Positions 15,648 through 22,329 of a stretch of DNA of 39,063 bases are shown here, in pieces. The notes under the pieces were generated by a model. That model made no database searches. It saw nothing but the letters and a program-made list of their open reading frames with translations, and was not told where the DNA came from. Both the position numbers and the translations under genes were made by a program. This stretch comes from Micavibrio sp. UBA1664 (lineage in GTDB: Bacteria; Pseudomonadota; Alphaproteobacteria; Micavibrionales; UBA1664): the NCBI GenBank assembly GCA_002320485.1, contig DCKW01000067.1:1-39063 (forward strand), in the 5' to 3' direction. Within the stretch, counting starts at the first letter, position 1. The number at the start of each line of letters is the position of its first letter.

Positions 15648-15705
15648 AAAGGTATAGACCTTCTCATTGTGGGAAGGTGTTGAGAGTAACAAAGGAGGCT
15701 TACTC

Positions 15706-16062
15706 ATGTTGCAAAAAATTACAGATACGACAAAAACACACGACCTCATGGGGTCAATCTGGTTTTTCGTCGGAATGTCCGTCATTCTGCTCGGGATTAC
15801 CACGCTGATGGGAAATGTGTTAGGCACAATAGGTGTCGGAAGCGAAGTGATTGGCGGCCTGTTCGGGGGCGTTGGTTTAACGACAATCATCGGAACATTG
15901 TTTGTTCTGGTATCAGGAGGATCGATTGTTCATCATAAAAAACTCGGTGGCGACCTCATATCAGTCGTTGTCTTGTTAACCGCCGTTTACCTGTCGTTTA
16001 CGACGAGTGTTTTCCTCGGATTATTGCTTGTATCATACCTTACAATGGTAAAAAGCAAGTAG
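15706..16062 (+). CDS. small polytopic membrane protein
   Basis: A 118-residue inner-membrane protein with three or four hydrophobic segments (near residues 19-42, 48-72 and 83-115), very rich in Gly, Val, Thr and Leu. The start at 15706 is chosen because a perfect AAAGGAGG stands five bases ahead of it; an upstream in-frame start at 15667 lacks one. It has its own -10-like box and terminator, so it is a monocistronic unit. No motif allows a function to be assigned. Confidence 0.75.
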   Translation: MLQKITDTTKTHDLMGSIWFFVGMSVILLGITTLMGNVLGTIGVGSEVIGGLFGGVGLTTIIGTLFVLVSGGSIVHHKKLGGDLISVVVLLTAVYLSFTTSVFLGLLLVSYLTMVKSK

Positions 16063-16082
16063 TTTAAGCCCATATAGTTAAG

Positions 16083-16109
16083 AAAGGCCGATGAAAATCG
16101 GCCTTTTTT
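16083..16109 (+). terminator. intrinsic terminator
   Basis: AAAGGCCGAT / ATCGGCCTTT stem with a five-base loop and a T-run, 20 bases after the small membrane protein gene. Confidence 0.9.
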
Positions 16110-16145
16110 ATTGCGGATTTTGAAACTTCTGCGACAATACTATCC

Positions 16146-16601
16146 GTGAATAGTGATAACAAAATTATTATCGGACGGCAGGAATATTGTGCGCTTCCTT
16201 TATTGGGATTGGATAATGTGCCGGCCAGAATCGATTCAGGGGCAAAAACATCCGCCCTTCATGCCTATAATATCGAGGTATCGAAAGATGATGACGGGCA
16301 AGAACATATTACCTTTAACACCCACCCTGAAAACCGCCGACGCAAGGACGCACCGTTAATTACCTTGCCGATTGTTGATAAACGCCACATTACCAGTTCC
16401 AACGGTATACGTGAGGAGCGCTACATCGTGCGGATGATGATTTCATTGGGCGGTAAAACACTTGAAACCGATTTTACGCTGACTTCGCGGCATAAAATGT
16501 CTTTTCCCGTTTTAATAGGACGAAATACCCTGATAAAGGGCGGTTTTTTGATTGATGTATCGCGCGGATATATATTAAAGAAGAACAAACAGGCTTTATA
16601 A
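16146..16601 (+). CDS. rimB: RimB-like retropepsin-type ATP-dependent zinc protease
   Basis: A 151-residue protein of the PF05618 family. It has the aspartic-protease-like motif RIDSGAKTSALHA (Asp30) and the second-half VLIGRNTLIKGGFLIDV typical of RimB. In Pseudomonas the RimB protease removes the glutamate tail that RimK adds to ribosomal protein S6. The gene starts at a GTG with no obvious ribosome-binding site and lies 48 bases before rimK on the same strand, which supports the assignment. The usual third member RimA was not seen in this window. Confidence 0.87.
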   Translation: MNSDNKIIIGRQEYCALPLLGLDNVPARIDSGAKTSALHAYNIEVSKDDDGQEHITFNTHPENRRRKDAPLITLPIVDKRHITSSNGIREERYIVRMMISLGGKTLETDFTLTSRHKMSFPVLIGRNTLIKGGFLIDVSRGYILKKNKQAL

Positions 16602-16649
16602 ACGTTAGCCTTTCATAATAATAAATAATAACAAGAAAGATTCTACTAT

Positions 16650-17549
16650 ATGCGCATTGCTTTGCTGGCCTCCAATCCCAAACTTTATTCTAATCGCCGC
16701 ATAATGGAGGCGGCCCGCGAGCGGGGCCATGATATAGAGTTTGTAGCCATTAAAAACTGTTATATGGATATTACGGCCAGTAATCCCGAAATACATTATC
16801 GTGGCGGCGAAATATTGGAGCAATATGATGCGGTAATACCGCGTATACGTCCCTCATCAACATACTATGGAACGGCGGTTTTAAGACAATTCGCAGCGCA
16901 GGGGAGTTATTGCCTGAATGGACCTGTGGCAATCGGACGGTCACGGGATAAACTGCGCACGCTTCAGATTTTGAGCGGTAAGGGCATTAATATTCCTAAA
17001 ACCGGTTTTGCCGACAGCCCGCAAGACACAAAAGATCTGATAAAAATGGTCGGTGGGGCACCGTTAATAGTTAAATTGCTGGAGGGAACGCAGGGCATCG
17101 GCGTTGTCTTGGCAGAAACAAACAAGGCGGCGGAATCGGTTATCAATGCCTTTAAATCAATGAAGGCGCAAATTCTGGTGCAGGAATTTATCAAGGAAGC
17201 AAAAGGGTCGGATTTCCGCCTGTTCGTCATCGGTGATAAGGTGGTCGGCGCCATGGAAAGGCGTGCCGCGGAAGGGGAGTTTCGTGCGAATATCCATATG
17301 GGCGGAACAGGCCACAAGGCCAAAATTACCCCTGAAGAAAGGCGAATGGCGGTAGCGGCAGCAAAAGCCATGGAATTACGTGTGGCGGGGGTGGATATTA
17401 TCCGTTCCGAGAGCGGCCCCATGATTTTGGAAATTAATTCCTCGCCCGGATTGGAAGGTATCGAGGGCGCAACAAAGATTGACTTGGCAACATTAATGAT
17501 CGACCATATTGAAAAGAATATTAAAAAGAAAACAAAGGTCAGCAGTTAA
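16650..17549 (+). CDS. rimK: ribosomal protein S6 glutamate ligase RimK
   Basis: A 299-residue ATP-grasp ligase that adds glutamate residues to the C terminus of ribosomal protein S6. Length equals E. coli RimK. Visible parts are the N-terminal domain with YDAVIPRIRPS (59-69), NGPVAIGRSRDKLRTLQIL (90-108), the glycine-rich ATP loop LLEGTQGIGV (143-152), and the metal/ATP residues in GVDIIRS (Asp249) and MILEINSSPG (Glu261, Asn263). The protein ends with a Lys-rich tail. The stop overlaps the start of the following gene by one base. Confidence 0.95.
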   Translation: MRIALLASNPKLYSNRRIMEAARERGHDIEFVAIKNCYMDITASNPEIHYRGGEILEQYDAVIPRIRPSSTYYGTAVLRQFAAQGSYCLNGPVAIGRSRDKLRTLQILSGKGINIPKTGFADSPQDTKDLIKMVGGAPLIVKLLEGTQGIGVVLAETNKAAESVINAFKSMKAQILVQEFIKEAKGSDFRLFVIGDKVVGAMERRAAEGEFRANIHMGGTGHKAKITPEERRMAVAAAKAMELRVAGVDIIRSESGPMILEINSSPGLEGIEGATKIDLATLMIDHIEKNIKKKTKVSS

Positions 17550-18499
17550 TGGAATTTGCCGGTATTTCGGTTGAAAAGGGCGAGCGCAAAATAGTTAATA
17601 TAGAAATCGCCCGTTTATATGATAATACAACGATGATATTGCCTTTTGAGGTAATCCGTGGACGTGAGGACGGACCGGTTGTTTTTATTTCTTCGGCATT
17701 GCACGGGGATGAACTCAACGGGACAGAAACTATCCGCCGATTACTGGAAATGGATATTTTTGAACACATGAAAGGGACAATCATTGCCGTTCCAATCGTC
17801 AATGTGTATGGCTTTAATACAAAATCCCGTTATTTGCCCGATCGCCGTGACTTGAACCGGTCTTTTCCGGGGGGACCGGAAGGCTCGCTAGCATCGCAAC
17901 TGGCGCATGTCTTTACCACTGAAATCGTTGATAAATGTACGCATGGAATCGATTTGCATACGGGAGCTGTTAATCGTTCCAACCTCCCGCAAATCAGGGC
18001 ATGTTTTGACGCCGGCGACATTGTACAAGCCATGGCAAAAGATTTCGGCGCGCCGGTTACAATGGATGAACCTTTGCGCGAAGGATCTCTCAGAGAATAT
18101 TGTTATTCAAAGAATATTCCTGTCATTTTATATGAAGGCGGCGAGGCTTTACGGTATAGCGAAAAAGCAATCACCTATGCGCTGGATGGCATTATAAATG
18201 TAATGACAGGTCTCGGCATGATTGAGAAGCTGAAATCTTCCCATGTGCAAAGTAATGATACGCGTCGAATGATTGCCGCAAGCCACTGGATTCGCGCACC
18301 GCAAAGCGGCTTGCTTGTCTCTGACAAAAAACTGGGCGATATGGTAGAGGAGGGCGACGTTCTGGGGCACATGACAGATGCTTTTAATCATGAACGTGCA
18401 GCAATTATCTGCTCAGCAAAAGGAATTATCATCGGTGCAACAACCACACCTCTCCTCAATCAAGGGGATGCGACCTATCATATTGCATATTACGGTTAA
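17549..18499 (+). CDS. succinylglutamate desuccinylase/aspartoacylase family zinc hydrolase, RimK-linked
   Basis: A 316-residue M14-like metallo-hydrolase. Zinc ligands are visible in HGDELNG (His52, Glu55) and DLHTG (His137), with DLNRSFPG at 101-108 binding the substrate carboxylate and the probable catalytic Glu196 in ILYEGGE. A C-terminal beta domain follows (SGLLVSDKKLGDMVEEGDVLG), as in AspA/AstE relatives. It is translationally coupled to rimK (TAATG overlap), so it probably acts on glutamate- or N-acyl-amino-acid products of that pathway, but the substrate is unknown. Its end overlaps the convergent methyltransferase gene by four bases. Confidence 0.9.
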   Translation: MEFAGISVEKGERKIVNIEIARLYDNTTMILPFEVIRGREDGPVVFISSALHGDELNGTETIRRLLEMDIFEHMKGTIIAVPIVNVYGFNTKSRYLPDRRDLNRSFPGGPEGSLASQLAHVFTTEIVDKCTHGIDLHTGAVNRSNLPQIRACFDAGDIVQAMAKDFGAPVTMDEPLREGSLREYCYSKNIPVILYEGGEALRYSEKAITYALDGIINVMTGLGMIEKLKSSHVQSNDTRRMIAASHWIRAPQSGLLVSDKKLGDMVEEGDVLGHMTDAFNHERAAIICSAKGIIIGATTTPLLNQGDATYHIAYYG

Positions 18500-19134
18500 A
18501 CTTGCAAGGATTGCAGATGATACATCTGCAATCGCCAAAAATCGTCCGGGCTTAAAATAGCGCCGTTTATGATGTTAAAGTCACATGTTTTTATAAAATA
18601 ACGAAAATCATTTTCACTCCAGCTGTGATAATGGGAGGATTGTGTGATCCGCCACCATAGCTCCGCCATAAACAGCCGTATTGAATTAATGGCAATTTCG
18701 GAAACAAAAAAATGCCCGTCATTCTCCAGAAGAGTATGAATCATTTTCAGGTGATCCATAGGGCTTTTTAAATGATGTAAAACTGTTGTAGAGACGACAA
18801 CACCATAGCACTCTTCATCATGATAGGATTCAAGATCGGCCTGAATGATTGTGGCCTTTGATTGCAGTTTATTATTGGCTCTTTTTACCATCTCAGGCGC
18901 GCCATCCACGCCTTTTAAATGCGCATGAGGGAAATGATGGGCAATTTGATTGAGCAACTCGCCCGTTCCGCATCCCAGATCGATAACGCTGAATTGTTTG
19001 TCATGGGGAAATAAAATAGTTAAACGGTTGATGAGCCAGTCAATTTGAACTTGCGTGAAATCTTTCCATCGCGTGTCCATATCATCAACATGATGATCAT
19101 AGAAATCCTGAAAGGGCTGCTTGCGGTATGGCAA
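18496..19134 (-). CDS. class I SAM-dependent methyltransferase
   Basis: A 212-residue cytoplasmic protein with the Rossmann methyltransferase motif I VIDLGCGTGELL (near 50-61), an acidic residue binding the ribose in LKGVDGAPEM, and the later VVSTTVLHHL. The substrate cannot be predicted. It starts 12 bases after clpX ends and is likely cotranscribed with it. The 3' end overlaps the aspartoacylase-family gene by four bases on the opposite strand. Confidence 0.85.
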   Translation of the reverse strand: MPYRKQPFQDFYDHHVDDMDTRWKDFTQVQIDWLINRLTILFPHDKQFSVIDLGCGTGELLNQIAHHFPHAHLKGVDGAPEMVKRANNKLQSKATIIQADLESYHDEECYGVVVSTTVLHHLKSPMDHLKMIHTLLENDGHFFVSEIAINSIRLFMAELWWRITQSSHYHSWSENDFRYFIKTCDFNIINGAILSPDDFWRLQMYHLQSLQV

Positions 19135-19146
19135 GGCCGCTAACTC

Positions 19147-20451
19147 CTAGCTTGCGGCCTTTTCCTTGTCCTTATCGCCTTTTTTCTTCTTGGATTTTTT
19201 CTTGTTGTCACCACGGACGTAGATCGGTTGAACGTCGTCTTTGTTAACAACATCGGCATTCACAACGACTTCTGTAACATCGTCAAGGTCAGGAACTTCA
19301 TACATTGTATCGAGAAGCATGTTTTCAATGATAGAACGCAACCCGCGCGCACCTGTTTTACGCTCGATCGCCTTTTCGGCAATAGCGTGTAAGGCATCAT
19401 CTTTGAAAGTCAGCTTCACACCTTCCAGATCAAACAGTTTTTTATACTGCTTGACCAGTGCGTTTTTCGGTTCTGTCAGAATTTGGACAAGGGCATCTGC
19501 ATCCAGATCACGCAAAGTAGCAACCACAGGCAAACGTCCGACAAATTCAGGAATAAGACCAAATTTTAACAGGTCTTCTGTCTCCATAATCGCAAGCAGT
19601 TCCCCGACACCACGTGTTTCAGGTCCACGCACATCGGCACCAAAACCGATTGAAGTTCCTTTACCGCGTTGTGAGATAACCTTATCGATACCCGCAAACG
19701 CCCCACCGCAAATAAACAGGATGTTGCGTGTGTCAACCTGCAAAAATTCTTGTTGCGGGTGTTTACGCCCACCTTGAGGCGGAACAGACGCTACCGTTCC
19801 TTCCATCAATTTCAGCAAGGCCTGCTGAACGCCTTCACCGCTGACATCGCGGGTAATAGACGGGTTGTCTGATTTGCGAGAAATTTTGTCGATTTCATCA
19901 ATATAGACAATACCGCGTTCCGCCCGCTCGACATTGTAATCGGAGGCTTGTAACAATTTCAGAACAATGTTTTCAACATCTTCCCCGACATAACCGGCCT
20001 CTGTCAATGTTGTGGCGTCAGCCATTGTAAAAGGCACATCGAATGTTTTAGCCAGAGTTTCAGCCAATAATGTCTTACCGCATCCTGTCGGACCAACCAG
20101 AAGGATGTTTGATTTAGCCAGTTCTACATCTTGTCCCTTACCGCCATGTTCCAAACGTTTGTAGTGATTGTGAACGGCAACGGATAGAACACGCTTTGCC
20201 GATTCCTGTCCGATAACATAATCGTCCAATATGGCGCGGATCTCCGACGGAGTAGGGATGCCGCCATCTTCGGAAGATGCGAGTTGTGTTTTATCTTCCT
20301 CGCGGATGATATCCATGCAGAGTTCGACACATTCGTTACAAATAAACACATTTGGTCCGGCAATCAGTTTGCGGACTTCATGCTGGCTCTTTCCGCAGAA
20401 AGAACAGTATAATGTGTTTTTATTATCGCCGTTGTCGTCAGATTTGCTCAT
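19147..20451 (-). CDS. clpX: ATP-dependent Clp protease ATP-binding subunit ClpX
   Basis: A AAA+ unfoldase that feeds substrates to ClpP. From the chosen ATG at 20451 it is 434 residues; an in-frame ATG 66 bases upstream would add 22 residues unlike the family, whereas AGGA stands at the right distance before 20451. The zinc-binding domain is CSFC (Cys16, 19) and CNEC (Cys38, 41). Walker A is GPTGCGKT (120-127), Walker B is IVYIDEID, the pore loop is GYVG, the RKH loop is RKHPQQ, and the ClpP-docking loop IGFGADV is intact. The C terminus carries an unusual Lys-rich tail (KKKSKKKKGDKDKEK). Neither clpP nor lon is adjacent in the window. Confidence 0.96.
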   Translation of the reverse strand: MSKSDDNGDNKNTLYCSFCGKSQHEVRKLIAGPNVFICNECVELCMDIIREEDKTQLASSEDGGIPTPSEIRAILDDYVIGQESAKRVLSVAVHNHYKRLEHGGKGQDVELAKSNILLVGPTGCGKTLLAETLAKTFDVPFTMADATTLTEAGYVGEDVENIVLKLLQASDYNVERAERGIVYIDEIDKISRKSDNPSITRDVSGEGVQQALLKLMEGTVASVPPQGGRKHPQQEFLQVDTRNILFICGGAFAGIDKVISQRGKGTSIGFGADVRGPETRGVGELLAIMETEDLLKFGLIPEFVGRLPVVATLRDLDADALVQILTEPKNALVKQYKKLFDLEGVKLTFKDDALHAIAEKAIERKTGARGLRSIIENMLLDTMYEVPDLDDVTEVVVNADVVNKDDVQPIYVRGDNKKKSKKKKGDKDKEKAAS

Positions 20452-20575
20452 TCGTGTTTTCCTAACTTCCCGTGAATCATTTCCCTTTACTTTGCCAATC
20501 TCGCAAGCGTTAGGCAAGAGGGCATCTTCGTTAATTTCCTTTACTTTCCTGCGTAAAACCTAAATATTCGTTAAT

Positions 20576-20986
20576 ATGCCAGATATGCCGAGCCTGAATG
20601 AAATTCAAGAGACCTTTTCCCTTCTTGCAGAATGGGAGGATCGTTATGCCTATCTTATAGATCTGGGGCGTAAACTCGATCATTTCCCTGATGATTGCAA
20701 AACTGATGCCAACCTTGTCCGTGGATGTACGTCCCGTGTGTGGATGATACTGGACGAGCAGGAAGGGCGTTTGCATATCCGCGCAGACAGTGATGCCCAC
20801 ATCGTTAAAGGTTTGATTGCGCTTGTTATTGCAACCTATAACGGGCAACCTGTTGCCGATATCGCAACTATTGATATGCAGGCCATATTTAAAAATCTGG
20901 GCCTGGTTGAGCATTTATCGCCAAACCGCCGAAACGGATTTTTTGCAATGGTGGAAAAAATCAAGGCACAGACCGCAAGCGTTTAA
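20576..20986 (+). CDS. sufE: SufE-type cysteine desulfuration protein
   Basis: A 136-residue cytoplasmic partner of SufS that takes persulfide sulfur and passes it to the scaffold in iron-sulfur cluster assembly. The conserved VRGCTSRVW motif with Cys51 is present, as are the N-terminal EWEDRYAYLIDLG segment and the C-terminal GLVEHLSPNRRNGF. It diverges from clpX with about 124 bases between the two starts. It converges on the J-domain gene with a four-base overlap. SufS is not in the window. BolA and YgfZ, two further factors of iron-sulfur maintenance, lie nearby. Confidence 0.93.
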   Translation: MPDMPSLNEIQETFSLLAEWEDRYAYLIDLGRKLDHFPDDCKTDANLVRGCTSRVWMILDEQEGRLHIRADSDAHIVKGLIALVIATYNGQPVADIATIDMQAIFKNLGLVEHLSPNRRNGFFAMVEKIKAQTASV

Positions 20987-21585
20987 GGTGTTTCCGCCAC
21001 TGTTTCATATTTTTGATAGGCAAGTCTTAAAACAGTATATGACATATTTATATCCTTCAGTTTTTCCTCTGCCTCAGGGTCATCGGGATTGCGGTCCGGG
21101 TGGTATTTTTTCGCCAGTTCCTTATAGCGCGCCTTGATTTCATCTAACGTTATAGGCGGTGCAAGACCCATAATTTCCAGTGCCTCACCCTCGGGTGTGT
21201 CGGTGGCGATTTTGCGGGCGCGTTCATCTTTCCCTTTGTTGCTCTTGCGATCGTCAGCGGCGCGGAATCCTGAGGCTTTGCGTAAAAGTTCCTCCTCCAG
21301 ATCGGCATGACCTGTATATTTCCATGTCGGACGGTGACCGAACAGGGATTCGTACATATGATTTTGAACGTCTGCATCTGACATACCGTCAAAATAATTC
21401 CATGCGCGATTATAGTCCGTTACATGGTCTTTGCAAAAACGGTAATAGTCCTGAAGTGTCCTATCTTTAGGCGCGCGAAACTCTCCGCTTTTATTGCATC
21501 CGGCAATATCGCACGTCTTTGACGAAGATTTTCTATGTCCCTCGTCAAATTCCGGAGATTTTTCTTTGAGCTTCACACGCTTCAT
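20983..21585 (-). CDS. J-domain (DnaJ-like) protein
   Basis: A 200-residue protein with a C-terminal J domain: ITLDEIKARYKELAKKYHPDRNPDDPEAEEKL with the HPD tripeptide intact. The N-terminal part has a Cys pair (CDIAGCNKSGEFRAP) and FCKDHVTDYNRAWNYFDGM, as in the alphaproteobacterial DnaJ-class protein usually found next to bolA. I start it at the ATG 21585 (MKRVKLKEK); an upstream in-frame start would add a hydrophobic 29 residues that overlap bolA coding sequence and look spurious. It would stimulate a DnaK-type chaperone; the client is unknown. Its promoter overlaps that of bolA. Confidence 0.87.
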   Translation of the reverse strand: MKRVKLKEKSPEFDEGHRKSSSKTCDIAGCNKSGEFRAPKDRTLQDYYRFCKDHVTDYNRAWNYFDGMSDADVQNHMYESLFGHRPTWKYTGHADLEEELLRKASGFRAADDRKSNKGKDERARKIATDTPEGEALEIMGLAPPITLDEIKARYKELAKKYHPDRNPDDPEAEEKLKDINMSYTVLRLAYQKYETVAETP

Positions 21586-21594
21586 GAGTATTAT
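21566..21594 (+). promoter_or_regulatory. putative promoter of bolA, leaderless
   Basis: TTGAGC, exactly 17 bases, then TATTAT, with the bolA ATG seven bases after the -10. Both hexamers lie inside or next to the J-domain gene. The -35 is mirrored by TTGAGC on the opposite strand at 21615-21620. Confidence 0.55.
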
Positions 21595-21620
21595 TATAGA
21601 ATGATTGAAAATGAGCTCAA
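21593..21620 (-). promoter_or_regulatory. putative promoter of the J-domain gene, leaderless
   Basis: On the minus strand TTGAGC, 16 bases and a perfect TATAAT, with the J-domain ATG starting seven bases after it. The -10 overlaps the bolA -10 on the other strand, and the -35 is inside the bolA reading frame. Confidence 0.55.
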
Positions 21621-21867
21621 AGCTATATTGGAAAAAACTTTTGAATGCAAGCAATTGCATATAGAGAATCAAAGCGGATTACACGCTGGTCATGCATCCT
21701 CACCCAATACCGGGGAGAGTCATTTTTATGTTCATATCGTTGCGAATGACTTCATCGGTAAAACAAGACTTGAGGCTCATCAAATGGTTAATCAGGCTGT
21801 TTCACCACTATTTGATAAAGGGTTGCATGCGCTTTCTGTCAAAGCGAAAGCCCCTCTAAATTCATAA
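21601..21867 (+). CDS. bolA: BolA family protein
   Basis: An 88-residue BolA protein. The family helix-turn-strand GESHFYVHIVANDFIGKTRLEAHQMV (residues 38-63, split by reading) and the C-terminal HALSVKAKAP are clear. BolA proteins partner monothiol glutaredoxins in iron-sulfur delivery. I start at the ATG 21601 (MIENELKAIL), giving the usual length; the longer frame overlaps the J-domain gene. No Shine-Dalgarno precedes it, while a -10 box lies seven bases ahead, consistent with a leaderless mRNA. Confidence 0.93.
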   Translation: MIENELKAILEKTFECKQLHIENQSGLHAGHASSPNTGESHFYVHIVANDFIGKTRLEAHQMVNQAVSPLFDKGLHALSVKAKAPLNS

Positions 21868-21960
21868 ATTATAAAATTCCTGTTGAAATTATTACTTTTG
21901 TATACTACCATTAGTTGTATTAAAGTTAAGTTTTAAACTTTCGTGATAAAGGGGTTGAAG

Positions 21961-22329
21961 ATGAAAGGATTTAATAAAACCGCATTAATTAGCAGGAATA
22001 TTACGATTAAGGACAGGCGTACGTCCATCCGTCTGGAAAGCCAAATGTGGATCGCCTTAAAAGAAATTGCCGAAAGGGAGCAATGTACAATTCACAATAT
22101 TTGTGAAATTATTGCGTTTCAAAAATCAGATAATATCACACTGACAGCGGCCATCCGTATTTTTATTATGCTGTACTACAAGGTTGCGGCAACTGAAGAA
22201 GGACATAAACGCGCAGGCCATGGCGGTTTTCATCGTATGATGGCGCGCATTGCAGGACAAATTCCACCTTCATATGCGACAGATACGGTCCACAAGGATT
22301 TTCCCATTAGGAGATCCGCTACCGGTTAG
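21961..22329 (+). CDS. ribbon-helix-helix (RHH_4) domain protein
   Basis: A 122-residue protein. RRTSIRLESQMWIALKEIA (from about residue 20) is a ribbon-helix-helix DNA-binding motif of the RHH_4 type frequent in Alphaproteobacteria, followed by CTIHNICEIIA and LTAAIRIFIMLYY. The C-terminal 35 residues are His/Gly/Arg-rich and unassigned. The ATG at 21961 is chosen because AAAGGGG stands before it; an upstream GTG adds six residues. The gene overlaps the convergent glyS by four bases. It is probably a small transcription factor; targets unknown. Confidence 0.8.
   Translation: MKGFNKTALISRNITIKDRRTSIRLESQMWIALKEIAEREQCTIHNICEIIAFQKSDNITLTAAIRIFIMLYYKVAATEEGHKRAGHGGFHRMMARIAGQIPPSYATDTVHKDFPIRRSATG

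Noticed and set aside
15530..15660. Possible gene in the AT-rich stretch before the small membrane protein
   Set aside because: No frame with a ribosome-binding site or regular codon pattern; it looks like promoter/leader DNA.
16964..17422. 152-codon open frame on the minus strand
   Set aside because: Antisense to rimK; no recognisable domain.
19241..19777. 178-codon open frame on the plus strand
   Set aside because: Antisense to clpX, whose motifs are unambiguous; Ser/Arg-rich translation typical of a shadow frame.
20452..20517. 22-residue N-terminal extension of ClpX
   Set aside because: It does not resemble ClpX N termini, overlaps the repeat-containing intergenic region, and a ribosome-binding site supports the ATG at 20451.
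21586..21672. Extended N terminus of the J-domain protein
   Set aside because: The added 29 residues overlap bolA, are hydrophobic and unlike the family; a promoter sits at the junction.
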